Source: a virus
IMG/VR virus record: IMGVR_UViG_3300032235_000808
Span: 16,717-80,716 of that record
Length of the DNA: 64,000 nucleotides
Direction: 5' to 3' (one strand)
The notes under the pieces are model-generated. The model worked only from the letters and a program-made list of their open reading frames with translations, did no database searches and was not told the DNA's origin. The first letter of the stretch is position 1, and each line of letters opens with the position of its first letter. Of the stretch, positions 43,309-52,800 are shown piece by piece. A program made the translations under genes and the position numbers.

Positions 43309-45267
43309 TTAGAAATCTAACTGTACATCAAAACTACCTTGGTTTCGGTCATAAGGTTCAGACATCTTTCCCATAATTAATGTTTCTTTGTTTGAATTTA
43401 ACAATGCAACTTCAGTAATCATAATACTTTCGGACGTATGTGTTGGGTTTTGTGATGTGATAAATTTATCTGATGGTAAATTTATTCTAAAATTTAATTG
43501 TTCAATTTCTGTTCCTCTTACCACATTAATACTACCAGGGAATGGTTGTTCCTCACCAAAATAAGGACCTGATGTTGTGGTTAAATAATCATTCTGAATG
43601 TAATTTCCTAAATAAAAGGCACCAGTATTTAATGCTTCCGAATATTCGGTTTCATTTATTGTAAAAACATGTTCCGTTAATGCCGAAGAGGTTATTAAAC
43701 TATTTCCATTTAAATATACCGTTTGGTCGTGCATTAACCACGCATCCGAATCTGGCAATTCACCGTTATCGGTTATTTGAAATAATAAATAAAGTTTATC
43801 TGCAATTGGCCCGTTTATTGTGTTACCTGTTGATGATTGTAAATAAAAAAGGTCCTCACCACCAAATCTAACAGTAACACCGAGTGGTGTTGTGGAACCG
43901 GTTACTTTTGTATAATAATTACAAGGTATACCATTTTTATTAATATCATGTGAATAAGATAACATATATGTCATCCACATTGTTTTTCCTGTTGTTAATT
44001 CAGTAATAGGGTCATAACTTACAATTGTATTTACCTTAGGTGCCGGTAATGTGTATTTTCTATTTGATTTATAATCTAACGCAGCAACAATTTCTTCATC
44101 ATCAAATATTATTACTTGTTGGTTGTAGAACACTTTACCCACTCTAATATTTTGTTCATCAAGTAAATCTCTATATTTTAAAACAAATCTTGAGTTATAT
44201 GATGAAACTATTTCTTTATCGGTGGAGTCCATATGAAACGATGCACCAACTGTTGTTCCGGTGTTTCTATGATACATTAAGAATGGTGTGTGTACTTGAA
44301 AGTATTCTTCATCCGATAAATCATTAGCATTTGGACTCGTATATCCTGTACTTGTACTTATATGGTCATCATATTTAAAAAATCTATTAGGGTCAATGTT
44401 ATCACCATTTTTAGAGTAGTGAATTACCGCAATTACTTTTTGTTCTTCCGGTGTGATTGTAATTAATTCTCCAAAACTATTTGTAATTGTTGTGCCGGTA
44501 TTGTATGTTTGTCCATCTGATGATTTATAACCAAAAAATTCTTTGGTGCCAACAAACTTGTTACTCGTATACCCCGTAATATTTCTATCTCCACTTTCTA
44601 ATCCGGTCAATTTTTTATCCCAAACAACATTTAATGTCCATGGATTATGTTGGTCGGTTGTTTCTGTTGGAATTGGGTTTTCAAATTCTTTATCATTATT
44701 AATTAATACAACATTCGTACTTGGCATTACCGGTACATTTCTATCTAAAGTAATTGATGTTGAACCTGTAGCAGTAACTTTAAAAATATAACTATTTGTT
44801 TGTCCTGTTATTGTATCATCATCTAATTTAGATGCATTAAGTGCTAACGTAACAAAACTACCAACCGGATATTCTGAACCATCAACAACCGTTAATGTAT
44901 CGCTATCACCTATAAATGAACTAATAGTTTCATAATGTGATTTAATAACAAAATCATCACCAAATGAACCTGATACAAATCCTGCTGGTCCCATAACATT
45001 TGAACATTCCACCACTTCTCTTAATGAAACAGGAATACCATATGGTGTACCACCATCAACATATAATAAAGGATATTTTACATTACCATAATCATCAAAT
45101 GGTGCCATTACCATTTGACCGGTGGTTGAATCCGTGTATGAATATTCTGAATCTCCCACTGCGAAGTGTGTAATCACAAAATTACCATTTGCAATACTTT
45201 CTCTACCCTTTTGCGTAAGTCTTGTGGCGATTGTAAACCCTCTATAATTTGTATCTAAAAAACTCAT
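43309..45267 (-). CDS. Virion protein with tail-collar-like N-terminus
   Basis: A 652-residue beta-rich protein. The start MSFLDTNYRGFTIATRLTQKGRESIANGNFVITHFAVGDSEY matches the N-terminal module of phage tail-collar fibre proteins (LT..G...IA....ITHFAVGD). The rest contains many Gly-Thr-Thr and Asp-Gly beta turns and no catalytic motif. It lies directly after the gpI-like tail gene. It probably joins the baseplate to fibres. Confidence 0.78.
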   Translation of the reverse strand: MSFLDTNYRGFTIATRLTQKGRESIANGNFVITHFAVGDSEYSYTDSTTGQMVMAPFDDYGNVKYPLLYVDGGTPYGIPVSLREVVECSNVMGPAGFVSGSFGDDFVIKSHYETISSFIGDSDTLTVVDGSEYPVGSFVTLALNASKLDDDTITGQTNSYIFKVTATGSTSITLDRNVPVMPSTNVVLINNDKEFENPIPTETTDQHNPWTLNVVWDKKLTGLESGDRNITGYTSNKFVGTKEFFGYKSSDGQTYNTGTTITNSFGELITITPEEQKVIAVIHYSKNGDNIDPNRFFKYDDHISTSTGYTSPNANDLSDEEYFQVHTPFLMYHRNTGTTVGASFHMDSTDKEIVSSYNSRFVLKYRDLLDEQNIRVGKVFYNQQVIIFDDEEIVAALDYKSNRKYTLPAPKVNTIVSYDPITELTTGKTMWMTYMLSYSHDINKNGIPCNYYTKVTGSTTPLGVTVRFGGEDLFYLQSSTGNTINGPIADKLYLLFQITDNGELPDSDAWLMHDQTVYLNGNSLITSSALTEHVFTINETEYSEALNTGAFYLGNYIQNDYLTTTSGPYFGEEQPFPGSINVVRGTEIEQLNFRINLPSDKFITSQNPTHTSESIMITEVALLNSNKETLIMGKMSEPYDRNQGSFDVQLDF

Positions 45268-45292
45268 ATATTATAAATATTAATTTATTTAA

Positions 45293-47695
45293 TTAGCACT
45301 CTGAATTTAAATTAGAATCTCCACCATAATTTGGTCTTAAATAACGATATTTTGACCTATTAAACATGGTATTCTTTATTAATACACCACCTGTCCATAA
45401 AGTAGTTGCCGGAACAAATTGTTCAATAACTTTAACCCAATATGGTGACATCTTTTTAATGTATTCAATTAATGATGTATATTTAAATGGTGTTATGTCA
45501 GTATTATTTATATAATCTCTATAAATCTCATCTAAAATTACATAACTTCTTTCGAATTTATTAGAGTTACTATTTACTAAAACATTTTTTAATCCATTAT
45601 CTAAAAACTCCGCGAATGTTATTCCCGTTTGTGGTGGCATTGTACCAAATGTTAATTCCAAGTTCGATGATTGTCTCCAAATATCATATTCAATTGTTTG
45701 TGATGGTGAAAGATGTACGCTTAAATTTTTTCTATTTAATGTGAAAATATCTAAATTATTGACAATACTTACTTTTTTATTGTCAATTCTCGACATTAAG
45801 CTATAACCATAATCTAAACCTTGAAACGTTCTAAAACTATCAAAATAATCCTCACCGTATGTGAATGGTTTATTCATTGTTTTAGTATATTTTGTTCTAC
45901 CAGTCAATACAGAATTATCATAATCAATAACCAATGGTGACCTATGTTGTAATGTTACATCATACCATCCTGAACCTTTTTGAAAAAATACACTACCATC
46001 ACTACTTGTGGCATTTTTTGGTACACCATTCTCATCAATTGGATAGTCACTTCTTATTAATGTTGTACCTGATGTTGGTGTCATACCCGTGTTGTAGGAT
46101 ATGAAAGTACTACCTGACATTGTTACACCGGTAATAATAGGTCCCATTTCAATCCCGTTGATATAGTTGTATAAATCGAAATTGACTTTTAAATCGGTAA
46201 TATCCCCAACTGTCACTAATGTAGTTGCCTCAGTTGGTACTGATGTTATGTCATAAACATATTCATCTATCTTAATCATTGGTTCGGGGGCACCCAAGAA
46301 TTTTAAAAAGAATTCTAAAGCTTTACGTGTACCTTTTGACTTATATAATTGTGCGAGATTAATTAAGATTCTTCTGTAAAATTCATATTCAGATTCTACT
46401 AAATTCTTTCCAACAGGAACACCTAAGTAATTACTATCTTGTCTTGTGTATAGAATATCATTTAAACTTTTCTCATCAAAAAGATTTACGGTATCGAGTC
46501 CCAAGTTTTGTGATAAATTTTTTAATAAGATATCTGGTATATTACTAATACCATCATAACTCACATGTCTCATGTAAGCAATGTTGTCAATATATTTTTT
46601 TACACTATCAAAACTTTGTCCATATAGTTGGAAAACCGATTCTGCTCTTTTGTCTTCCGTATCAAATTCAAATAATTGTGGTGATGTTAAAAATCTAACA
46701 ATTAAATTGGATTTATAATCGTCAATCTCATCTGATAAGTCATAAAGTTTTTGAACATATTGGTCAAACTCAATACCAATGATTTGTGGATTCCACCCAT
46801 CTTTTGATACCGGCCAAGTTGCGTCAACACCAATTAAATCAGTTGCACTTTCATCAAAACTATCTCTTGGTACTCTAAAAGATGCTGTGTAAATTGGATT
46901 TGATTCTCTATTAAGTAATAATTCCTCAAGGTCATCTAAACTTTTAAAGAACTCTTCAATAATACTATCATTTGGTTTGATTAAGAAATCAACATTAACA
47001 TCTGTATTTCCACTAAATAAATTACCATCCACCTCGAATGATGATATAAAGTTATTATCGAAAGTTGGCTCTGTATAATTCGTTATATTATATGAAATAC
47101 CACTATAAACAATTACATAATTCTTATATGATGAATAAAAATTTCTAATTTCATTATCCGTTTCAGCTAACGTATTACTATTTGGTTTTGTTAATACAAT
47201 ATCAAACGGGTTATATAAAATTGATTGCTGAGAGTCGAAATATGTTGTATCAGTATCACCACTATAACTAATATTTTCCGCAGTGTAATTTGTGGTTCTA
47301 ATTACTGTCGTACTATCTGCTAATAATGATGCTGGAAACTTGCTAACAATTCTACCGATTGATATATTGACTCTTTCTTTTAATGAACCGAATAAAGACC
47401 TACCAGCATCTTTTCTTGATGGTCTAAACTTAATAGTATCAGTTGTTGTTTTTGATGTATTTGTTTTTGGTGCATTAGTTTCTTCCTTTAATGTATCTAA
47501 TGTTAAAAAATCAGAAAAAGGTGATGTAGAAAAACTTTTACTATCTTTTTCAGGTGTCGCCCTATCAAGTACAAAGTTAGTATTAGTCAATTGACTACTA
47601 CCGTCAGTTATTTGATTACCAACTAAACTGTCGCTAAAAGTTTGTGCACCATTGGCTGCTTGACTTGGAACTTTATATTTTACTACTTTTGCCAT
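45293..47695 (-). CDS. Baseplate-associated tail protein, P2 gpI-like segment
   Basis: An 800-residue protein. The middle region around residues ~340-480 (KYIDNIAYMRHVSYDGISNI ... EYEFYRRILINLAQLYKSKGTRKALEFFLKFLGAPEP) has the pattern of P2 gpI-like and related tail proteins, where IYKSKGT followed by a Leu-rich helix is diagnostic. The N-terminal ~100 residues are low-complexity Ser/Thr-rich. The C-terminus ends with an Arg/Tyr-rich stretch. It is a likely baseplate wedge component and is co-transcribed with adjacent virion genes. Confidence 0.78.
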   Translation of the reverse strand: MAKVVKYKVPSQAANGAQTFSDSLVGNQITDGSSQLTNTNFVLDRATPEKDSKSFSTSPFSDFLTLDTLKEETNAPKTNTSKTTTDTIKFRPSRKDAGRSLFGSLKERVNISIGRIVSKFPASLLADSTTVIRTTNYTAENISYSGDTDTTYFDSQQSILYNPFDIVLTKPNSNTLAETDNEIRNFYSSYKNYVIVYSGISYNITNYTEPTFDNNFISSFEVDGNLFSGNTDVNVDFLIKPNDSIIEEFFKSLDDLEELLLNRESNPIYTASFRVPRDSFDESATDLIGVDATWPVSKDGWNPQIIGIEFDQYVQKLYDLSDEIDDYKSNLIVRFLTSPQLFEFDTEDKRAESVFQLYGQSFDSVKKYIDNIAYMRHVSYDGISNIPDILLKNLSQNLGLDTVNLFDEKSLNDILYTRQDSNYLGVPVGKNLVESEYEFYRRILINLAQLYKSKGTRKALEFFLKFLGAPEPMIKIDEYVYDITSVPTEATTLVTVGDITDLKVNFDLYNYINGIEMGPIITGVTMSGSTFISYNTGMTPTSGTTLIRSDYPIDENGVPKNATSSDGSVFFQKGSGWYDVTLQHRSPLVIDYDNSVLTGRTKYTKTMNKPFTYGEDYFDSFRTFQGLDYGYSLMSRIDNKKVSIVNNLDIFTLNRKNLSVHLSPSQTIEYDIWRQSSNLELTFGTMPPQTGITFAEFLDNGLKNVLVNSNSNKFERSYVILDEIYRDYINNTDITPFKYTSLIEYIKKMSPYWVKVIEQFVPATTLWTGGVLIKNTMFNRSKYRYLRPNYGGDSNLNSEC

Positions 47696-48618
47696 TATAC
47701 GTTAGTAATGTTATCTAATCCTAATGTTTCATCAATATCCGTTCTTTCTTCACGAACCTCATATAGCGTCTCACTAAATTCGTCTTTAATTTCGTAAAGA
47801 TTGTATTGTTTGTAAATTTCATTATTCTCATCGTAGATTGTGTAGATACCCGGTGTAATCACTTTAGTTTGATTACCGTACAATGCGTGTGCCAATGTAC
47901 TTGCATCATGTTCTACCATATCAATCTCAATAGTTGTTGGATTAACAAACGTATTGGTTAATATAATCTTTTGTCCTGGTTGTCCAATAAATGGGATAAC
48001 GTTTGGTCTTGTTGATGGTGATGACGAGGGTGTTATCGTCATGAATATTAAATTTGTTACTTGGTCAGTATATTGATATCTAATGGCTTTATCCGTTGTA
48101 TTGGATAAATTAGATGTTATTGGTTGACAATAAAATGATGATGTTACAACTCTATAAAAGTTTGGTATTTTTGTGGCATTATCAGTTGTATTAATATATT
48201 CAACACGATAACCAACCATTCCTTGTGGTGTAAATTTATTTCTATCTTCCGTAGGTACATTTGATGTATCAATTATTAATCCTCTTACAGATGGAAGTGA
48301 GGCTAAAACACCGCAATCTGTAATTGTGGTTCTAATTTGCTTTGGTCTAACATGTAATGTATAAATTCCTAATTCAGAAAAATCATCTGCACTTAATTTT
48401 AAATTATATAAACCACCTAATATCTCAGCATTTGGTGCCGATGCGTCATCTGTTGTATCTGAATTGTGGTAAACAGGTGTCAAAACATCTGTTGATATTA
48501 ATTTTTTAAGTGTAACCGGAGTTGTTGACGTTCTATTAGATGTATAATGATAATATATCTCAACATCTGCTGGGGATACGTCTGCCGGTCTAACTATACC
48601 ATATGAACCTACTGCCAT
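47695..48618 (-). CDS. Virion structural protein, tail/baseplate region
   Basis: A 307-residue protein starting MAVGSYGIVRPADVSPADVEIYYHYT. It is beta-rich with a Thr/Pro/Asn bias in the middle and a C-terminal acidic tail (VREERTDIDETLGLDNITNV). Its stop is coupled to the ATG of the gpI-like gene. No catalytic motif or named domain was recognised. It is inferred to be a tail or baseplate component. Confidence 0.65.
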   Translation of the reverse strand: MAVGSYGIVRPADVSPADVEIYYHYTSNRTSTTPVTLKKLISTDVLTPVYHNSDTTDDASAPNAEILGGLYNLKLSADDFSELGIYTLHVRPKQIRTTITDCGVLASLPSVRGLIIDTSNVPTEDRNKFTPQGMVGYRVEYINTTDNATKIPNFYRVVTSSFYCQPITSNLSNTTDKAIRYQYTDQVTNLIFMTITPSSSPSTRPNVIPFIGQPGQKIILTNTFVNPTTIEIDMVEHDASTLAHALYGNQTKVITPGIYTIYDENNEIYKQYNLYEIKDEFSETLYEVREERTDIDETLGLDNITNV

Positions 48619-48645
48619 TTCTTTTTTATTTAATAAATATAAATC

Positions 48646-49161
48646 TTATTGTTTTTTCACTTTAAAATAAGCATTTCCATATACACTTAATTCTCCCATG
48701 TTATCAATTTCACCCAATCTTAAATTCATTTCCATCACACCCTGTTTTCCACGTTCAACAAAAATATCCGAATATATTTTTGGTTCATCAACAAATCCTA
48801 AAAAATGTTCATTACGAGATAATACCTCAAATATTATTTCTTCTTTTGTAAACCCAACAGTATTTCCTGTTAATACAGTGTAACCTTCGGGATAATCAAC
48901 ATAATAAACACCATCAATTGTGTAACCGGTTGTGTTTGTTTCACCATCAACATTAGTTGCTATTGTGTAACCATCACCACCATATTTTTTGTATTCGGAT
49001 AATTTACTCAATCCAATGGCGTTATAATAAGTAATACCGGTAAAATTTGTGTCACCGGTATATGCCGTATAATCTAAATCATTTTGATAACCTTGTGTGT
49101 ACCCCGTTTCGGGAGTTACATATGGTAATGTAAATGTTAGTGAACCTGAACCAAGTAGCAT
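48646..49161 (-). CDS. Small virion-associated protein
   Basis: A 171-residue protein with Gly/Tyr/Thr-rich beta strands (TPETGYTQGYQNDLDYTAYTGDTNFTGITYYN) and a C-terminal IDNMGELSVYGNAYFKVKK. A long insertion of TGxT-rich turns suggests a fibre-like or decoration fold. It is transcribed with the 307-residue gene. The family is not recognised. Confidence 0.65.
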   Translation of the reverse strand: MLLGSGSLTFTLPYVTPETGYTQGYQNDLDYTAYTGDTNFTGITYYNAIGLSKLSEYKKYGGDGYTIATNVDGETNTTGYTIDGVYYVDYPEGYTVLTGNTVGFTKEEIIFEVLSRNEHFLGFVDEPKIYSDIFVERGKQGVMEMNLRLGEIDNMGELSVYGNAYFKVKKQ

Positions 49162-49171
49162 AATTATTAAT

Positions 49172-49198
49172 GTATTCTAGTAAATATCTTTAGAATAC
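49172..49198 (-). terminator. Weak hairpin in gap before virion gene
   Basis: An 8-pair stem with an 11-base loop in the 79-base gap between the genes ending at 49241 and starting at 49161. It has no clear T-run, so terminator function is weakly supported. Confidence 0.3.
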
Positions 49199-49240
49199 TT
49201 TTGGATTAATATAATGAATAAATTGGTGTAAATAAATCTT

Positions 49241-49831
49241 TTAAATTGTATCGCACTCAATAAATTCAAGTTCTACCTTTTTATTGATGGTTGGTGATGT
49301 TGTGGTAATATTAAAGGTAAAATTGTATTCACCTTTACCCAATATTATCTTGTCGTTACCTGAAGTTGTTGTTGATACGGTAATACTTGATGGGATTGGG
49401 GTTGGTGCGTCATCCACCGATGTCACTGTTAATGTACTTGATACGTTAACACTATCAAGGTCACCATTTGTTACAGTTAATTTTAGTACAGGACTACCAT
49501 TTGCACCAATTAAATCCGAAACATAACTTGTATAACAAACATCGGTAGATTGAAATGTAATAAAAGAATCACCACATTTTATTTGATAAAATGTAAAACC
49601 ATTAACTAATTGTTGATGTGTTAAATCTGATTTTAAAATAGTATATTCTGGACCAATATTTAAAACGTCAACCTTACCTGAACTTGTAACACCTGTCGTG
49701 CTCAACAATGTGGCAGTATTTCCAGAGTTAAAGGTAAATCCTGAAGAATCATAATGTTCCAAAGTCGCAACAAATGGACCAATAACATTATGGGGGATAT
49801 TTTTATATTTTGCTTTTATATTAACTGCCAT
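49241..49831 (-). CDS. Beta-sandwich virion protein
   Basis: A 196-residue protein (MAVNIKAKYKNIPHNVIGPFVATLEHYDSSG) with two likely Ig-like beta sheets, an N-terminal one and a C-terminal one (PIPSSITVSTTTSGNDKIILGKGEYNFTFNITTTS). It follows the giant adhesin gene by 12 bases. It may cap or attach that adhesin. No catalytic motif is seen. Confidence 0.65.
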   Translation of the reverse strand: MAVNIKAKYKNIPHNVIGPFVATLEHYDSSGFTFNSGNTATLLSTTGVTSSGKVDVLNIGPEYTILKSDLTHQQLVNGFTFYQIKCGDSFITFQSTDVCYTSYVSDLIGANGSPVLKLTVTNGDLDSVNVSSTLTVTSVDDAPTPIPSSITVSTTTSGNDKIILGKGEYNFTFNITTTSPTINKKVELEFIECDTI

Positions 49832-49843
49832 ATCTTATAAATA

Positions 49844-52800
49844 TTACATTGTAAATATGTCTCCATATGTTTGACTACAACCGTTATTATCGGTAACTTT
49901 AACATAATAGTATCCAGGTGCAATACTATTAAATGTCACATTTGATGCGTCATATAATGTGTCAACCAAACTACCTCCGCCAATTTCATATGGTGCCGCA
50001 TAATCTCTATATAATTCAAAAGTTTTAGAACCCGAAGCTCCACCTGAAACAGACGCGTATATTTGGTCAAATGCAGTTTTTTGTGCAAATAATCCAAGAG
50101 CTGTTGGTTGTGTTACTGTTACGTTAAAAGTGACCTCTCTAAGAGCTGAATCTCTGACGTAGACAATATAATTACCTGCAGGTAAGTTAGAATAATTAGT
50201 TGACGATGTCCAATTTGAGTATGTTGTATAAACGCTATTTAATTTTGTTTGATAAGTTCCACCAAAACCACCGCTTATACCAGTTACCACTATCGAACCA
50301 TTTGACCCACCGTTACAAGATACGTTTGTTACTGTATTTGTTGCCACAATTGCTGCCGGTGTTCTTGTCATAGTTGGTGTTGGCGTTGGCGTTTTTGTTG
50401 ATGTACTTGTTGGTGTTTGTGATGGGGTAACATAACAATTAATTGTTACAAAATAAGTCGTTGATACGTTACCAAAAGTATCTCTTGCTTTTAAATAATA
50501 AAGTCCATCATTTAAACTACTAAATAGGTAAGGCGAACTATTGTATGAAAACCAAGACCCGCCATCATCAATTGTTAATTCATACGTTCCACCATTTCCA
50601 CCTGTTACTGAATTAACTGAAATTATACCAGATGTATTTGTTGTTCCAGCACAACTTGTTGTATATGATACGTTGATTGCTGGATATGTTGATGTATCAT
50701 TTATAGTTACAACACTTGATGTTGCAACAATACTTCCGCTAACACTACCTGTTCTAACGTACACAAAGAATGTTTCAGAACCTTCGGTTACTTGGTCCGC
50801 AGTAATTGAAACACTAAAACTACCCGTGTTACTATTAATTGTAAAGCTACCACTTGTTGAACCAAAATCAATAGACGATGATGAACCGTTAGTGTTTATT
50901 GTCCAATAAAGTGTAGTTCCATTTCCAACACGAGAAGTATTAACGTTAAATGTTAATGAAGAACCCTCATTAATATTTGAAAATGCCGGTGCCACAGAGT
51001 ATGTTGGTAACGGTGTTGATGTTGGTGTAATCGATGGTGTTTTTGTTTGTGTGGGTGTAATTGTACTAGTTGGGGTGTTACTTGGTGTTTTTGTTTGTGT
51101 TGGCGTAATTGTATTAGTTGGTGTGATAGTATTTGTAGGAGTGTTACTTGGCGTCTTTGTTTGTGTAGGTGTAATTGTTTGTGTAGGCGTAATTGTATTA
51201 GTAGGAGTGTTAGATGGTGTCTTTGTTTGTGTAGGCGTAATTGTTTGTGTAGGCGTAATTGTATTAGTAGGAGTGTTAGATGGTGTCTTTGTTTGTGTAG
51301 GCGTAATTGTATTAGTTGGCGTTACAGTATTAGTAGGAGTATTAGACGGTGTCTTTGTTTGTGTTGGTGTTATTGTATTAGTTGGCGTTACAGTATTAGT
51401 AGGAGTATTAGATGGTGTTTTTGTTTGTGTAGGTGTAATTGTTTGTGTTGGAGTCACACTTGGTGTTGGTGTATTAGTTGGTGTTATAGTATTAGTCGGT
51501 GTTATAGTGTTAGTTGGAGTTACACTTGGTGTAATTGTTTGTGTTGGAGTAATTGTTTGTGTAGGTGTTGTGGTTGGTGTAGGTGAAATACATGGTGCAG
51601 TTGCGGTAATTTGAGCATTACCACTAACATTAGTGATTGTTAATACATCACCACTACCATCCCCTTTTCTAATATAGAATGTAGAAACTCCTGTAGTACC
51701 TAAAGTTGTGTTTAATTCTGCTATAGTCCATGTGTCAGTTCCATTTGGTGATTGATATAAAACTTCATTTAATTCCAATGGTTGGTCAGCATCATAAATT
51801 AAAATTTGTGTACTTGGTGAATAACAAATAGAATAAGAATCGGTTGAGATATAATAATATACTCCGTCTAATGGATTAGATGTAGATGGTGTTACTGTAG
51901 CGGTTGGGGTAACTGTACTTGTTGGTGTAATAGTATTAGTTGGTGTGATAGTATTTGTTGGCGTGTTACTTGGTGTTTTTGTTTGTGTTGGTGTTATAGT
52001 TTTTGTTGGTGTAATTGTTTGTGTAGGCGTAATTGTATTAGTTGGGGTAATAGTATTAGTTGGTGTAATAGTATTTGTAGGTGTCTGTGTTGGTGTTGGT
52101 GTTGTAGTATTAGTAGGTGTGGTTGTATTTGTAGGTGTAACTGTTGATGTTGGAGTATTGGTTGGGTATGGTGTAGTTGCAACAGTAGATTCCGCAGTAA
52201 TAACAAACGATTCACCCTCATTAAGTGTTAAACCAGTTGCATTTGGTAAGTCGGTAGGATTATATGGATTAACTGCGCTATATTCATAAACTGTAGTTAA
52301 TGTGTTACCACTATCCGCAACTTGTACTTTTAAGTATAATTGTGAGCTATCTGTGTTTCCTGTCCATCCAATATCAAATGTTTCACCAACAAAGTCCGTA
52401 ATACTATATTTAAACGCTCCCGTTGTTGAGTTGAACTTAAATATGTCAGTTGCATTAGCAAAAATTGCCAACGTATTTGCATTTGTGTCTACTGTAACCG
52501 AACCTTGTAATGCACTACATTGAGGGAATTGCTCGTAGAACGACATATTGTTACTGAAAACAGAACCAAGATTTGTTGCTATTGTATTACCCGATATATC
52601 ATATAAATCAAGATAAATTGTTGTATGTGTTGTTAATGGATTTTCTGCGTCATAATTATCGGTATCTGGTCTAAACTCAAAATATGCGTTTTCTGGGTCA
52701 TCGGCATTAAACAAGTAAAGTACATCATCGTAGCTATTTACACAACTACCAGAGTAGTACGAACCTAAAGGTATTGGGAACTCGTTGTCAATATTAATAT

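Noticed and set aside
51047-52289. Plus-strand Val/Gly/Cys-rich frames opposite Thr-Pro repeats
   Set aside because: Composition (VGVIVLVGV) follows directly from the reverse complement of the Thr-Pro codons; same for 54888-55265, 56435-58111 and 17519-17902.
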